Assembly (NCBI RefSeq): GCF_041897535.1
Contig: NZ_CP169217.1
Span: 1 to 64,000 of the forward strand
Length of the DNA: 64,000 nt
Source: Methylomicrobium lacus_A
Lineage (GTDB): Bacteria; Pseudomonadota; Gammaproteobacteria; Methylococcales; Methylomonadaceae
Direction of reading: 5' to 3'
Shown here piece after piece: positions 1 through 9,150 of the stretch (positions are counted from its first letter, which is position 1; each line of letters begins with the position of its first letter). Below the pieces are notes generated by a model, which was not told the origin of the DNA, made no database searches, and saw nothing but the letters and a program-made list of their open reading frames with translations. A program made the position numbers and the translations under genes.

Positions 1-914
1 GCCGCAACCGTTTTCATTATTTTACTCCGGCCATGCAGGCCGCCGCCGAGTTGCGTAGGCGCATCGCGAATGATCTGCGTACGGCAATCGCGGGCAACCA
101 GTTGCAGCTTTACTATCAGCCGATCGTTGACCTGGCATCCGGAAGCATACACAAGGCCGAAGCCTTGCTGCGCTGGCGGCACCCGGAAAAAGGCTTTATC
201 AGCCCCGAGGTTTTTGTGCCGATCGCCGAGGAGACTCGTATGATCGTAGAGATCGGCGATTGGGTGTTCAGGCAGGCCGCGAAACAGGTAGCCGTTTGGC
301 AGGCCGCGTACCATCGGGATTTTCAGATCAGCGTCAACAAATCCCCGGTGCAGTTTTTGATTGAAAATCGCGCGAAATCATCCTGGATTGAGTATCTGCG
401 CGAACACCAGTTGGGAGAACACAGCATCGTGGTCGAAATCACCGAAAGTTTGCTGCTGGATGCGAATGATAGGGTCACGAAACGTTTGCTCGAGTTCCGG
501 GACGCCGGCATCGAAGTCGCGATCGACGATTTCGGCACCGGCTATTCCTCGCTGTCCTATCTGAAAAAGTTCGACATCGATTACCTGAAGATCGATAAGT
601 CGTTCGTCCACAACATTACCCCGCAATCGAATGACATGGTCTTGTGCGACGCGATCATCAGCATGGCGCACCGGTTGGGCATCAAGGTGATCGCGGAAGG
701 TGTCGAAACCGAGGCGCAGCGCGACTTGTTGGCGGCGGCCGGTTGCGATTATGCGCAGGGCTATTATTTTTCCCGGCCGATTTCCGCGCCGGAGTTTGAA
801 GCATCATTGCTGGACGGGGCAAGCGCTGAGGATTCCCGACCCTTCCAGAACGGTTCCGAAAAAAGGCCAGACGCGGATTCGCTCAAGCCAAGCACAAGCC
901 TCGAAGAGGCTTAG
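1..914 (+). CDS. EAL-domain cyclic-di-GMP phosphodiesterase, 5' end outside window
   Basis: C-terminal part of a signalling protein that hydrolyses c-di-GMP to pGpG. Reading is open from base 3, before the first ATG at 33, so the gene starts to the left; the residues before that ATG (RNRFHYFTPAM) are the linker usually found between a GGDEF and an EAL domain. The EAL domain looks complete and active: EALLRW, the Asn of SVNKSP, the Glu of EITES, DDFGTGYSS, the Lys of LKIDKSF, AEGVET, and the final AQGYYFSRP are all present. About 45 polar, disordered-looking residues follow. An upstream GGDEF or sensor domain is inferred, not seen. Confidence 0.93.
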   Translation, partial: RNRFHYFTPAMQAAAELRRRIANDLRTAIAGNQLQLYYQPIVDLASGSIHKAEALLRWRHPEKGFISPEVFVPIAEETRMIVEIGDWVFRQAAKQVAVWQAAYHRDFQISVNKSPVQFLIENRAKSSWIEYLREHQLGEHSIVVEITESLLLDANDRVTKRLLEFRDAGIEVAIDDFGTGYSSLSYLKKFDIDYLKIDKSFVHNITPQSNDMVLCDAIISMAHRLGIKVIAEGVETEAQRDLLAAAGCDYAQGYYFSRPISAPEFEASLLDGASAEDSRPFQNGSEKRPDADSLKPSTSLEEA

Positions 915-1218
915 CGTAATCCCCTTGATTGACGAGGCAGCCAATCCATTGAATCGGTTGGAAACAACCATTCAGTGCAGTGAATTAAACCGATACGAAG
1001 CGATTCCGGGAATTCAAAACGACCGAAAAGTGGGTGAATACGGGTTTAATTTGCCGGCCAAGCCAGGCTGCCGATTGCGACACAACCCCGTAATTAGACG
1101 GTTTTAAAGGGATGTGACGACTGTCCATCGATCTCGTCGTCAGCGATGTGATGGTTTTGGCATGCGGTTTGCTTTATGCGAAATGCAAAGACCTGCATTC
1201 GAAATAAAGGGGAAAAAC
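915..1218. other. Intergenic region with sigma-54-type promoter
   Basis: About 300 bases between the EAL gene and the yfdX-like gene. No convincing gene is seen; open frames here lack a ribosome binding site. The distal part carries the sigma-54-type promoter listed separately, which gives a leader of about 35 bases before the ATG at 1219. Confidence 0.6.
1158..1173 (+). promoter_or_regulatory. Candidate sigma-54 (RpoN) -24/-12 promoter
   Basis: TGGCATG-CGGT-TTGCT fits the RpoN consensus TGGCACG-N4-TTGCW with one mismatch (C to T at the sixth base). The GG and GC dinucleotides are 12 bases apart as required. Transcription would start near 1184, about 35 bases before the yfdX-like start codon. 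Confidence 0.6.
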
Positions 1219-2145
1219 ATGAACAAACAGATATTGAAATCAACCAGCGCAACGGTAGCGATTGCGATCATCGCGTCGGCCGGTATGGCATTCAGCGTTT
1301 CAGCGGCAACCGACTCACCCCAAGCGCTCTCTGCATCGACGGCTGTGCCGAAAGAATCGCTGGCGGCAAAGCGTCAACTGCTTGCGGAGAGGCAACAAAA
1401 GATAGCGCAGGAGGCATTAGAGGCGGTGACGGGCACGCAGCATGCGTTAATGGCGTTACAAACGAACGATACGAAAAAGGCGGCGGCTCTGCTGCAGGAT
1501 GTTTCCGGCAAACTCGATATGTTGTTGGCGAAGTATCCCAAGATCGATTTGATTTCCGCGAATGTCGAAGCGGAGGTGGACGATTTCGACAGCGATTCCG
1601 CTCAAGTCCAAAAGAGGGTCGATCAAGCCGATACTTTACTCAGAGAGCATAAGGTGCAGGATGCCCGTTATCTTCTGGATGAATTGGTCAGCGAAGCGCG
1701 CATCACCACCACAAGCATTCCTTTAGGCACATACCCGGCGGCCGTCAAGGAGGCGGCCAAACTGATTGATCAAGGCAAAACGGAGGAGGCTAAAGAAGCG
1801 CTGTATGCCGTTCTGAGTCTGCTGGATAAAACCACCGAGATCATACCGTTGCCGGTGCTTAAAGCCGAGGCCTTGCTGACCGCTGCATCCGAGTTGGAAC
1901 ATAAGAGCGATTTAAAAAAAGAAACCAGCCGGGATCAAATCTTGAAATTGACCGATGCGGCCAAGGACAAGTTGAAACTGGCTGAAATTTTGGGTTACGG
2001 CGCCAAGGAAGATTATAAGCAGCTTTACGATGCGATCGACGAAATCAAAGACGTCATTCATACCCAAAAAGCGGCGGCTACCTGGGATAAGCTTAAAAGT
2101 ACGCTTTTGGCCTTCAAGAACAAGATCATTCACACCGGTAAATAA
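1219..2145 (+). CDS. YfdX family secreted protein
   Basis: Predicted 308-residue periplasmic protein. The start at 1219 follows AAAGGGG and begins directly with a signal peptide (MNKQ, a hydrophobic stretch, cleavage near SVSAA); a longer open frame upstream adds residues that would bury the signal. The mature part is mostly alpha-helical and charged, and resembles the YfdX family in its long helices (QQKIAQEALEAV), the LLREHKVQDARYLLDELV region and the IPLGTYPAAVKEAAKLIDQGKTEEA-type segment. YfdX proteins are linked to acid, stress or antibiotic tolerance and chaperone-like activity, but their mechanism is not settled. The gene stands alone behind a sigma-54-type promoter, so it is probably induced by a specific activator. 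Confidence 0.75.
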   Translation: MNKQILKSTSATVAIAIIASAGMAFSVSAATDSPQALSASTAVPKESLAAKRQLLAERQQKIAQEALEAVTGTQHALMALQTNDTKKAAALLQDVSGKLDMLLAKYPKIDLISANVEAEVDDFDSDSAQVQKRVDQADTLLREHKVQDARYLLDELVSEARITTTSIPLGTYPAAVKEAAKLIDQGKTEEAKEALYAVLSLLDKTTEIIPLPVLKAEALLTAASELEHKSDLKKETSRDQILKLTDAAKDKLKLAEILGYGAKEDYKQLYDAIDEIKDVIHTQKAAATWDKLKSTLLAFKNKIIHTGK

Positions 2146-2243
2146 CGTACCACAAAGCCTCCGTTAATTTCAGATCGATTATCGGAGGTCATCCGCTTCA
2201 CGAAAAGCTTGGCTGGATTTCAGCCATCACAAAGGCGAGTCTC

Positions 2244-4787
2244 ATGACCCTACCCAAATTGCCGGCGACAGCCAACACCGATTCAGCCTTCTGGGCTATT
2301 GGCGTTGAACAACATCTGGAACGGCTGCAAACGCCGGCGCAAGGCCTCAGCGATCAGGTAGCCGAGGAGCGCCTCAAACGCTTCGGCGCCAACCGGCTTA
2401 ACGGAAAGAAAAAAACCGGGCCGGTGCGCCTGTTTTTAGCGCAGTTCAAAAGTTCGATTATCCTGATCTTGCTGTTTGCGACCGGGTTGTCCTTTTTCCT
2501 GCATGACAAAGTCGACGCCGCGATTATTCTGACGATCGTCTTGATCAGCGGCATCCTGGGATTCTGGCAGGAAAAAGGCGCGGCCGATGCGGTCGAAAAA
2601 TTACTCGCGCTGGTGCGAATCAAGGTGGCGGTCATGCGCGGCGGCATCGTGTCGGAGGTTCCGACTGACAAACTGGTTCCGGGTGATAAGGTCGTCTTGA
2701 AAGCCGGCGACATCATCCCGGCCGATTGTGTGTTGCTGAGCGCCGATCATCTTTTCATCGATGAAGCGATGTTGACCGGCGAAAGTTATCCGGTCGAAAA
2801 ATCACCCGGCCCCGTTGCCGCCGATGCGCCGCTCGGCCAGCGCAGCAATGCGCTGTGGATGGGAACGCATGTGCAAAGCGGTGAAGCGCAGGCTTTAGTC
2901 ATTGCCACCGGGCAAAGTACCGAATTCGGCAAACTGTCCGGACGCATCAAGCTCAAAGCGCCTGAAACCGATTTCGAACGCGGCGTCAGACGTTTCGGCT
3001 ATTTGCTGATGGAAGTCACGTTGATCCTGGTGATCATGATTTTCGCCGTGAACGTGTATCTGCATAAACCGGTGATCGATTCCTTCCTGTTTGCATTGGC
3101 GCTGGCCGTGGGACTGACGCCGCAATTGTTGCCCGCGGTGATCAGCATCAATCTGGCGCATGGCGCCAAACGCATGGCGGCAGAAAAAGTCATCGTCAAA
3201 CAGCTGGCTTCGATTGAGAACTTCGGCAGCATGAACGTTTTGTGTTCCGATAAGACCGGCACCTTGACCGAAGGCAAGGTGCACCTGAAGAGCGCGGTGG
3301 ATAGCGATGGCAAACCCAGCGACAAAGTCTCGCGTTATGCTTATCTGAATTCGTTTTACGAGACCGGCTTCAATAATCCGATCGATGAAGCGATCCGGGA
3401 TTTTCGCTCGTTCGATGTGACAGAGTGCCGAAAATTAGCTGAAATTCCGTACGATTTTTATCGCAAACGTTTGAGTATGCTGGTTTCCGATGCCGGCACG
3501 AGCGTTCTGATTACCAAGGGCGCGCTGACCAATGTGCTGGATGTCTGCTCGCAGGTTGAAAACAGCGACGGCAGCCTGACCGCTATCGATGCAGTGCGCG
3601 GCCGTATCGAACAAAGTTATCAAGCCTATAGCGCTCAAGGTCTTCGCACCTTGGGTCTTGCCTACAAGCCCCTGACTGGAGAAAATAAGCTTGCTAAGGA
3701 CGATGAAATGGAGATGAGGTTTTTGGGCTTTATCACCTTGTTCGACCCGCCCAAAGCCAACTGCGCCGAAACGATAGAGCAATTACGTGAACTCGGCGTT
3801 ACCCTGAAAATCATCACCGGCGACAACCGTCTGGTTGCCGAAACCGTCAGTCGTCAATTGGGGCTGTCGGGCGCCAAGATTTTGACCGGCCCGGAAATTG
3901 CGAACATGAGCGGCAATGCGCTGATGAGCCGAGTTGCCGAGGTGAATGTCTTCGCCGAAGTCGAACCCAACCAGAAAGAACGCATTATCCTGGCCCTGAA
4001 AAAAGCCGGCTTCGTGGTCGGTTACATGGGCGACGGGATTAATGATGTTTCCGCCTTGCATGCCGCCGATGTCGGCATATCGGTCGATAGCGCGGCCGAT
4101 GTCGCCAAGGAAACCGCTCAAATCGTGCTGCTGGAAAAAAATCTGGACGTCCTGGTCGAAGGCGTCAAGGAGGGACGCATCACCTTCGCGAACACGCTGA
4201 AATATGTGTTCATGGCGACCAGCGCCAATTTCGGCAACATGTTCAGCATGGCCGGGGCATCGCTGTTCCTGCCTTTTCTGCCATTATTGCCCAAGCAGAT
4301 TCTATTGACCAATCTGCTGACCGATTTTCCGGAAATGGCCATCGCCTCCGATAATGTCGATCCGGACATGGTGACCCAACCCCGGCGCTGGGATATTCGC
4401 TTCATTCGCAAATTCATGTTCACCTTCGGCATCGTCAGTTCGCTGTTCGACTATCTGACCTTCGGTCTGCTGTTATGGTTAAAGGTTCCCGTCGAGCAAT
4501 TCCGCACCGGCTGGTTCTTGGAATCGGTGGTATCGGCGGCCCTGATCGTCTTTGTCGTGCGCAGCAGCCAGTCCATACGCAAAGGCCGGCCCGGCGGTTA
4601 TCTGATAGGCGCCACGCTGACGATTGTCGCCTTGACGATCGCCTTGCCCTATTTGCCGTTCGCCTCCCTGATCGGCTTTCAGCCGCTTTCATGCAATCTG
4701 CTGGCTTTGTTGGCAGGGATCGTAGCGCTCTATATCGCGACCGCGGAAGCGGCCAAGCGGATATTCTATCGGTTTACCAAAATTTAA
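2244..4787 (+). CDS. MgtA/MgtB-like magnesium-type P-type ATPase
   Basis: 847-residue P-type ATPase, probably importing Mg2+ across the inner membrane (type IIIB). Features in order: an N-terminal cytosolic segment, two membrane helices, the actuator domain with LTGES, two helices, the phosphorylation site DKTGT (Asp336), the nucleotide domain, the hinge GDGINDVSALHAADVGIS, then six C-terminal helices. The stretch ADVAKETAQIVLLEKNLDVL and the ANFGNMFS segment closely resemble MgtA/MgtB rather than Ca2+ or H+ pumps. It is slightly shorter than typical MgtA (about 900). No Mg2+ leader or regulator is recognisable in the 98-base upstream gap. Substrate is assigned by family only. Confidence 0.8.
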   Translation: MTLPKLPATANTDSAFWAIGVEQHLERLQTPAQGLSDQVAEERLKRFGANRLNGKKKTGPVRLFLAQFKSSIILILLFATGLSFFLHDKVDAAIILTIVLISGILGFWQEKGAADAVEKLLALVRIKVAVMRGGIVSEVPTDKLVPGDKVVLKAGDIIPADCVLLSADHLFIDEAMLTGESYPVEKSPGPVAADAPLGQRSNALWMGTHVQSGEAQALVIATGQSTEFGKLSGRIKLKAPETDFERGVRRFGYLLMEVTLILVIMIFAVNVYLHKPVIDSFLFALALAVGLTPQLLPAVISINLAHGAKRMAAEKVIVKQLASIENFGSMNVLCSDKTGTLTEGKVHLKSAVDSDGKPSDKVSRYAYLNSFYETGFNNPIDEAIRDFRSFDVTECRKLAEIPYDFYRKRLSMLVSDAGTSVLITKGALTNVLDVCSQVENSDGSLTAIDAVRGRIEQSYQAYSAQGLRTLGLAYKPLTGENKLAKDDEMEMRFLGFITLFDPPKANCAETIEQLRELGVTLKIITGDNRLVAETVSRQLGLSGAKILTGPEIANMSGNALMSRVAEVNVFAEVEPNQKERIILALKKAGFVVGYMGDGINDVSALHAADVGISVDSAADVAKETAQIVLLEKNLDVLVEGVKEGRITFANTLKYVFMATSANFGNMFSMAGASLFLPFLPLLPKQILLTNLLTDFPEMAIASDNVDPDMVTQPRRWDIRFIRKFMFTFGIVSSLFDYLTFGLLLWLKVPVEQFRTGWFLESVVSAALIVFVVRSSQSIRKGRPGGYLIGATLTIVALTIALPYLPFASLIGFQPLSCNLLALLAGIVALYIATAEAAKRIFYRFTKI

Positions 4788-5258
4788 CGCGCTCTTTTGC
4801 GGCAGGCGTCTTATTTCCGATTGTGACCGCCGGGGTTGTGTTGTTATTGCGCCTGACGCCGCTTCCTTTTGCAATGCTCGGTTATGTCTTATCGGTTACC
4901 GATGTCAAATTCCGGCCTTATTTAGCCGCCGCCAGCGGCATTCTGGTTTACAACGGTAGCCTGGTTTATTTCGGATGCAACCAAATATCTGTTAGAAAAT
5001 TAATAGCATGCTCCCGATAAAGAAAATCTACGGTCATAACTGGCAGTTCAGTGGTTTTTGTGGCAGGATGCACGAGCCGGCTGCAAAAAACAGACAGTGT
5101 CAAGTATAAGATACAAGTAATTGATTAATAAATTAATAATAATGTAAAAATTACGGGATTATTATGCTTGTCGTGAGGGCTCGGCGGGGTGAGTTGACTG
5201 CGATCTAACGTAAGATTCTTAAGTCCATTCCTGGCTTAAAAATTGAGTAGGGGGAAGT
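4788..5258. other. Intergenic region: gene fragment, then AT-rich leader
   Basis: The first half holds a decayed membrane-protein fragment (listed separately). The second half, about 5095-5180, is strikingly AT-rich (runs such as TAATTGATTAATAAATTAATAATAA broken by single G or C bases), unlike the flanking genes, and probably carries the promoter of the patatin gene. No clear -35/-10 pair can be fixed. Confidence 0.5.
4790..5020 (+). pseudogene. Remnant of a TVP38/TMEM64 (DedA-like) membrane protein
   Basis: In the frame of base 4790, immediately after the ATPase stop, about 75 codons read as a hydrophobic protein (AAGVLFPIVTAGVVLLLRLTP, then LPFAMLGYVLSVTDVKF, then LVYFGC). The order 'LLRLTPLPF...NYLLGLT-like...F-x-Y-x-x-A-S-G...L-V-Y-x-G' matches the conserved core of TVP38/TMEM64 (SNARE-associated Golgi family) proteins. 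There is no start codon or N-terminal half, and the frame ends early after ACSR, so this is best read as a gene fragment left by a deletion. The family call is by eye. Confidence 0.45.
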
Positions 5259-8200
5259 ATGAATAATAACAATGAACATCCTTTGCTTGTGAATAATACG
5301 GGGGCAGATACGCTCGAAAGCCTGTTGCCGGATAAAAAATGGTTCGATCTTTTCAAGGACAAAAAAGCCTGGATCGAGCTATTCACCGTCGGTGATCCGC
5401 AGGGGGAATGGCGCCTGCTGTTGACCGAACGCAAGCCCGAACTGGGCGAGCGCCTTGCCGGTAAACCGGAATTGGCCGAGCTTCTTGTGCGCCATCCGGG
5501 TTGGCGGGACGTTTTTGCCGGCCACGACGAAGCGGCGGAGTTCCTGACCAGCGTGCCTTATCTCGACCGCCTCCACTTGTTTTTACCGCACCCGGCATGG
5601 ATCGGTCTGTTCAAAAGCCGGGAAATATCCCTCATCGAAAAATTGGACACGGATGGGGCGTGGGAAAAATCATTTAAAAATAATTCGGAATGGCTCAAAT
5701 TATTCATCAATAAACCGGAATGGGTCGAGCTGTTTTTGCATAAACCGGAATGGTTCGACCGGCTTAGCGATGATTTTGCCTGGGCGGAAAAACTGGCCGG
5801 CGATACGGAATGGGGAAAGCAATTCGACACCGATCCGGAGTGGGCCTTCGTATTCGCCTATGAACTGAAGATGCTCGGTGCACGCCAGGCCCAGGCTATC
5901 GACCAAAAAAACCTCGTCGGTCTGGCTTTTTCGGGCGGCGGCATCCGTAGCGCTTCGTTCGGCCTGGGCGTGCTGGAGGCGCTGAGAGATTTCGGCTTGC
6001 TGAAAAAAGTCGATTACCTGTCGACCGTTTCCGGCGGCGGCTATATCGGCGCCTGGTTGAGTGCGAATTGCAGGCGCGCAAAAGACAATGGCGTGCCTGA
6101 CTGGCTGAGCGGGGAGGCGAAGGATCAATGGGACGATTCGATTCGGCATTTGCGCCGCTACTCGAACTATCTGTCGCCCAAGGTCGGGCTGTTCAGCGCC
6201 GACACCTGGACGATGATGGCAGTCTGGCTGCGCAACACCTTGATGATACAGTTGACGGTGATTCTGGGCCTTGCGGTGCTGCTGTTGGTCCCGCACCTGT
6301 TGTTTGCGGTGTTCAATTGGTGGCCCGACGCGGGGGATGCGCCTTTCATCGCGCTCGATTGGCGCTGGACGACGGTCGCGCTATTCATTCTCGCGGTGAC
6401 CGGCATCGCCTACAACAATCGCAGCCTGAACATCAAAAAAACGGAGAGCAAGATTCAGTGGCTCAGGGTTTTTGTGTTGCTCTCGATCGCCGCGGCGGTC
6501 TATCAGCGTTATGACTTTCAACCTTTTGCCTACAAGCTTGAGCCGAGCGCCATTCCGGATCTTGCGGTTGCGGTGGCGATTGCGCTGTGTTTGGTGCTGG
6601 TCGGTTTCTTTCTGCTGCCGGCCGCGCTGCAATTCAGAAAAGGCAGGGCCGAGCGCGATGTCCCGTTCGATTATTCGCAAGGGGCGGTGCAGCTCTGGGT
6701 CGTGCTGCCGATGCTGGCGGTCGGTTTTTTCGTGGCGGCGATCGTCTGGCAGCGAAGTCTGAAACCGCCTTATAGTGATTGGGAAACCTACGGCGATTTT
6801 TTTACCGAGGCGTGGGCCTACTGGCCGTTCCCATTGACGGTGGCTTTCGTTTCGCTATTTTTGCTCGCCTTCTGTTGCCTGAAAGATGGCGCGGACGATG
6901 CGCAAGAAACGCCCGACGCGAACCTGCTCGCTCAGCTTGAAAAAGGCGTGGTGCTGGTATTGGCGCCGACGATCGCGACGCTGGTTTTATATCTGTTGAT
7001 CACCGCGATCATGTTGCTGCAGCACGCCTGGATAACGCCTGACGACGATGGGCGCTGGCTGCTCAACAGCTGGGTGCAACCCGAAGACGTGGGGCGATGG
7101 CTGGCGTTTGTCTGGACGCCGCCGCTGATCCTGTTTGCCTTCTCGATAGCTATCATCATGATGTTGGGAGTGCTGGGGCGCCACTCGATCGAAGGCGTGC
7201 GCGAATGGTGGAGCCGCCTCGGGGCCTGGCTGTCGATTTACGGCGTCGGCTGGATGGTGATCAGCGTGGCGGCGGTTTATGGGCCGGCGCTGAGCAAGCT
7301 GCTGACGGAAGAAAACTGGGATGAACTGCTCGGCGGCACGTGGATAGGCACGACGGTCGCCGGTGTCTTTGCCGGCAAATCCACGTCGACCGCGGGCAAT
7401 GGAGGCAGCTCGAAGGTGCTCGAGGTCGTCGCGAAAATCGCGCCTTTCGTGTTCATTCTGGGTTTGCTGGTCGCGGTGTCGACGCTCGTGTGCGTTTTGA
7501 TCAAGGCGGGGCCGGAGGACATAAGACAGGAGCATTGGGCGATTTTGCTGTTTGTCGCAGGCTGTGTGCTGACATTGCTGCTCGGCTGGCGCGTCGATAT
7601 CAACGAATTCAGCTTCAACGCTTTTTACCGCAGCCGGCTCGCGCGCTGTTATCTCGGGGCGACCCGGCTCGGCGCCACCCAACCGACGCAGCGCCAGCCG
7701 CAGACCTTTACCGGCTTCGACGATCGCGACGATTTGCCGTTGTCCGATCTGGCGGATTTGCACGGGCCTTTGCATATCGTCAATTGCGCGCTGAATCTGG
7801 GCGGGTCGAGCGATTTGGCGCTGCATACCCGGCAAAGCGCGATCTTTACCCTGACGCCCTATGCTTTCGGCAGCCGCTATCGAATCAAAAGCGCAGGTGG
7901 CGGGGATGATGGCAGCAGGCCGGTCGGTTATTGCAATACGCGCGAATTTTGCAAACGCTTTGGCCAGCCGACGTTGGGGCAGGCGATTGCGGTATCGGGC
8001 GCCGCCGCGAACCCGAACATGGGCTTTCATACCTCGCCGGTGACCGCCTTCCTGATGACCTTGTTCAACGTGCGCTTGGGCTGGTGGTTTCCGAATCCGA
8101 GCAAACCTGACGTCAAAAGAACCTCGCCCCGGTTCGGCTTGTCCTATTTGCTGATGGAGCTGTTCGGTGCGGCGAACGAACGTTCCGATTATCTGTCGAT

Positions 8201-9116
8201 TTCGGACGGCGGCCATTTCGAAAATCTGGCCGCTTACGAACTGATAAAGCGCCAGTGTAAGGTAATCATCATCAGCGATGGCGAGTGCGACCCCGGCTAT
8301 CAGTTCGAAGGCTTGGGCACCCTGATACGGATGTGCGAGGTCGATTTCGGCGCGAAGATCGACATCGATGTGCGCTCGATCCAGCCGGACTCCGGGGGGC
8401 GCTGGAGCCGCAATCGCTGCGCGGTAGGCGATATCGCCTATAAGGACGGTTCTTCCGGCACCTTGATCTATATCAAAGCCTCGATGAACGGGCACGAGGA
8501 TACGGCCGCGATGCAATATAAGGCGTCGCATCAGGCTTTCCCGCACGAGTCGACCAGCGATCAATTCTATGGCGAAGACCAGTTCGAGAGCTATCGCCGC
8601 CTGGGGCGCGAAATTACCCGGCGGACCTTCGATCCGGTGCTGAGGCGTATCGATCCCGATACCCGGCTTTACACCGAAGGCCTTTATATCGAGGACCCGG
8701 ATTTTATCGAGTGCGCAATAAGGCTCCGCGACATCTGGTCGCCGATCCTGCCCGGCATCGCTCAATTTTCACGCCATGCGGACCGCCTGATGGAGCTCTG
8801 GTCGTCGATCAGCGCCAATAAAGACCTGCAATCCCTGGATGCGCAATTGGCCGCTTCTTTCCCCGAGCCGATGTCCGAGACCTTCCGGTCGACGTTTTAT
8901 TTCTGCAGCGAATTGATTCAACTGATGGAGAACGTGTATTTGGATCTGGATTTTGAGGAAACCTGGAAACATCCGGATAACGAAGGCTGGCGGACCTTGT
9001 TCATCCAATGGGCGAAGGCGGAAGCCTTTCGGGAAACCTGGAAAAGAACGCATCGCAGCTACGGTTCGAGATTCCGTTATTTTTGTCATCGCCATCTGCA
9101 TTTGCCGGTTTCCTAG
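5259..9116 (+). CDS. Giant membrane patatin-like phospholipase with N-terminal decapeptide repeats
   Basis: 1285-residue protein, start preceded by GGGGGAAG. Residues about 24-203 are tandem 10-residue repeats (xxPEWxELF type). A patatin core follows: oxyanion motif GGGIRS at 226-231, nucleophile Ser258 in TVSGGGY, catalytic Asp983 in SISDGGHFEN. Between Ser and Asp lie about 700 residues with roughly ten hydrophobic helices (about 320-790), so the hydrolase fold is split by a membrane domain. A C-terminal region of about 300 residues holds no motif I know. Patatins are Ser-Asp dyad acyl hydrolases; with both residues present it is probably an active membrane lipid or thioester hydrolase. Ordinary bacterial patatins are about 300 residues. 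No partner gene is adjacent. Confidence 0.85.
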   Translation: MNNNNEHPLLVNNTGADTLESLLPDKKWFDLFKDKKAWIELFTVGDPQGEWRLLLTERKPELGERLAGKPELAELLVRHPGWRDVFAGHDEAAEFLTSVPYLDRLHLFLPHPAWIGLFKSREISLIEKLDTDGAWEKSFKNNSEWLKLFINKPEWVELFLHKPEWFDRLSDDFAWAEKLAGDTEWGKQFDTDPEWAFVFAYELKMLGARQAQAIDQKNLVGLAFSGGGIRSASFGLGVLEALRDFGLLKKVDYLSTVSGGGYIGAWLSANCRRAKDNGVPDWLSGEAKDQWDDSIRHLRRYSNYLSPKVGLFSADTWTMMAVWLRNTLMIQLTVILGLAVLLLVPHLLFAVFNWWPDAGDAPFIALDWRWTTVALFILAVTGIAYNNRSLNIKKTESKIQWLRVFVLLSIAAAVYQRYDFQPFAYKLEPSAIPDLAVAVAIALCLVLVGFFLLPAALQFRKGRAERDVPFDYSQGAVQLWVVLPMLAVGFFVAAIVWQRSLKPPYSDWETYGDFFTEAWAYWPFPLTVAFVSLFLLAFCCLKDGADDAQETPDANLLAQLEKGVVLVLAPTIATLVLYLLITAIMLLQHAWITPDDDGRWLLNSWVQPEDVGRWLAFVWTPPLILFAFSIAIIMMLGVLGRHSIEGVREWWSRLGAWLSIYGVGWMVISVAAVYGPALSKLLTEENWDELLGGTWIGTTVAGVFAGKSTSTAGNGGSSKVLEVVAKIAPFVFILGLLVAVSTLVCVLIKAGPEDIRQEHWAILLFVAGCVLTLLLGWRVDINEFSFNAFYRSRLARCYLGATRLGATQPTQRQPQTFTGFDDRDDLPLSDLADLHGPLHIVNCALNLGGSSDLALHTRQSAIFTLTPYAFGSRYRIKSAGGGDDGSRPVGYCNTREFCKRFGQPTLGQAIAVSGAAANPNMGFHTSPVTAFLMTLFNVRLGWWFPNPSKPDVKRTSPRFGLSYLLMELFGAANERSDYLSISDGGHFENLAAYELIKRQCKVIIISDGECDPGYQFEGLGTLIRMCEVDFGAKIDIDVRSIQPDSGGRWSRNRCAVGDIAYKDGSSGTLIYIKASMNGHEDTAAMQYKASHQAFPHESTSDQFYGEDQFESYRRLGREITRRTFDPVLRRIDPDTRLYTEGLYIEDPDFIECAIRLRDIWSPILPGIAQFSRHADRLMELWSSISANKDLQSLDAQLAASFPEPMSETFRSTFYFCSELIQLMENVYLDLDFEETWKHPDNEGWRTLFIQWAKAEAFRETWKRTHRSYGSRFRYFCHRHLHLPVS
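5328..5857 (+). repeat. Coding tandem repeat: decapeptide PEWxxLF array in patatin
   Basis: About 17 imperfect repeats of 10 residues, seen from regularly spaced Trp (sometimes Leu) followed by a hydrophobic pair: KPEWVELFLH, KPEWFDRLSD, DFAWAEKLAG, DTEWGKQFDT. The W-to-W step is exactly 10 for the last six units and for several earlier ones; two steps near residues 38-52 and 113-134 are out of register. At DNA level the copies have diverged, so expansion was not recent. Confidence 0.85.
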
Positions 9117-9120
9117 GGCT

Positions 9121-9150
9121 CTTCGCTGGCTGAGCGGAGCCGAAGCCAGC
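9121..9150. repeat. REP-like palindromic element
   Basis: Contains GCTGGCT (9125-9131) paired with AGCCAGC (9144-9150), plus an overlapping CTTCG/CGAAG pairing. It sits just after the patatin stop and could serve as its terminator. The motif 'TTCGGCTCCGCTCAGCC' on the other strand looks like a dispersed palindrome. Confidence 0.4.

Noticed and set aside
6987..8765. 592-codon open frame on the minus strand inside the patatin gene
   Set aside because: It is antisense to a gene with clear patatin motifs, has an Arg/Gln/His-rich composition typical of GC-codon shadows and no ribosome binding site.
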